A DNA stretch of 64,000 nucleotides from Mesorhizobium_L sp035547755 (lineage in GTDB: Bacteria > Pseudomonadota > Alphaproteobacteria > Rhizobiales > Rhizobiaceae): the NCBI GenBank assembly GCA_035547755.1, contig DASZUG010000074.1, positions 62,001 to 126,000 on the forward strand, given 5' to 3'. The translations under genes were made by a program, and so were the position numbers. Of the stretch, positions 63,411 through 64,000 are shown piece by piece; within the stretch, counting starts at the first letter, position 1, and every line of letters starts with the position of its first letter. The notes beneath the pieces are model-generated. The model saw nothing but the letters and a program-made list of their open reading frames with translations, did no database searches and was not told the DNA's origin.

Positions 63411-64000
63411 GACGCGAGCCCTCTCCAGACCTGCTCGTAGATTGCGTTGAAGTGCCGATCCGTGCGCGACCGCGGCCGCGGCAGCTCAATGGTGATGTCG
63501 TGCGCGATCCGACCCGGATGCGGCGCGAGCAGGATGACGCGGTCGGAGAGGGTCAACGCCTCGCCGATTGAATGCGTGATGAAGACGACTGTCTTCCGCC
63601 GCGCCTCCCATATCCTCAGCAATTCCTGCTGCATCTCGATGCGCGTCAATTCGTCGAGCGCGCCGAACGGTTCGTCCATGAGGAGGATATCCGGATCGAG
63701 CGCCAGCGCGCGTGCTATCGCGACGCGCTGCTGCATGCCGCCAGACATTTCCCGTGGGTATTTCCCAGCCGATCCCTCAAGCCCGACCAACTCCAGCAAT
63801 GTTCGCGCCCGGCTTATCTTTTCAGCTTTCCCAAGCGGGAGGCTGCGGGCCCCGAAGGCGACATTCTCCAGAGCGGTCAGCCAAGGAAACAACGAATGCT
63901 GCTGGAACACCATTCCCTGGCCCTGCCCCGGGCCGACGACACGCTGGCCAGCTATCAGCACTTCGCCGCTGCTGGCCGCGTCCAGCCCGGCGATGATGTT
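63407..64000 (-). CDS. SsuB/TauB-type ABC transporter ATPase, truncated by window edge
   Basis: The visible 197 codons are the C-terminal part of an ATPase of about 250-270 residues; Walker A lies outside. Seen are GMVFQQHSLFPWLTALENVAFGA (Q-loop), the signature EMSGGMQQRVAIARALALDPDILLMDEPFGALDELTR with Walker B, and VVFITHSIGEALTLSDRVILLAPHPGR (H-loop). The frame is open to the end of the window. It energises the two permeases downstream. Confidence 0.92.
   Translation of the reverse strand, partial: NIIAGLDAASSGEVLIAGQRVVGPGQGQGMVFQQHSLFPWLTALENVAFGARSLPLGKAEKISRARTLLELVGLEGSAGKYPREMSGGMQQRVAIARALALDPDILLMDEPFGALDELTRIEMQQELLRIWEARRKTVVFITHSIGEALTLSDRVILLAPHPGRIAHDITIELPRPRSRTDRHFNAIYEQVWRGLAS

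Overview
The window is GC-rich alphaproteobacterial DNA, most likely from a member of the Hyphomicrobiales (Rhizobiales; Mesorhizobium/Phyllobacteriaceae-like). The signs are RepA/RepB partition proteins with a rhizobial-type repABC centromere palindrome, DUF1403 and ScpB-like genes, typical rhizobial palindromic intergenic repeats, and dense ABC-importer and CoA-ligase catabolic operons. The partition genes suggest a chromid, a plasmid or an integrated plasmid-derived segment. This taxonomic call is inference from gene content.

Left block (216-15279, all on the minus strand) is a coenzyme F420 island in three transcription units: livHMGF (branched-chain amino-acid-type ABC importer without its binding protein); npdG-cofE-cofD-cofC-fbiC (a near-complete F420 pathway plus F420:NADP oxidoreductase); and a catabolic set of fold-type-II PLP enzyme, class I CoA-transferase A and B, luciferase-like F420 oxidoreductase and M20 deacylase. 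Each unit is preceded by the same 18-bp near-palindrome (TATCwTAC-n6-TAGT type), so they look like one regulon: import of an amino-acid-like compound and its F420-dependent breakdown. A rhizobial palindromic element sits in frame inside fbiC.

A maintenance block (15539-21835) follows: scpB-like, DUF1403, repB, a counter-transcribed RNA, repA, two parS palindromes 50 bp apart, a tyrosine recombinase and a toxin-antitoxin pair. No repC is present where it is expected. A MITE-like element with 48-bp ends and other repeats lie next to it.

The middle (22876-41755) holds a cobalamin-riboswitch-controlled nickel/cobalt permease, two RND efflux pumps (the first flanked by two paralogous secreted Cys-rich mini-proteins), a Na+/H+ antiporter, an acyl-CoA ligase, a tandem palindromic repeat cluster, UDP-glucose dehydrogenase opposite a glycosyltransferase, and small secreted proteins.

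The right part contains a second catabolic operon (42066-48381: polyamine-type ABC importer, crotonase-like protein and acyl-CoA ligase) under a divergent TetR regulator with a clear operator; a Dyp-type peroxidase; and a carbohydrate block (50625-60697) with a sugar ABC importer, a LysR regulator, a sulfatase, glucokinase and two Gfo/Idh/MocA oxidoreductases, which suggests use of a sulfated sugar. It ends in an SsuABC/TauABC-type importer with two permeases and a Tat-type binding protein, cut by the window edge.
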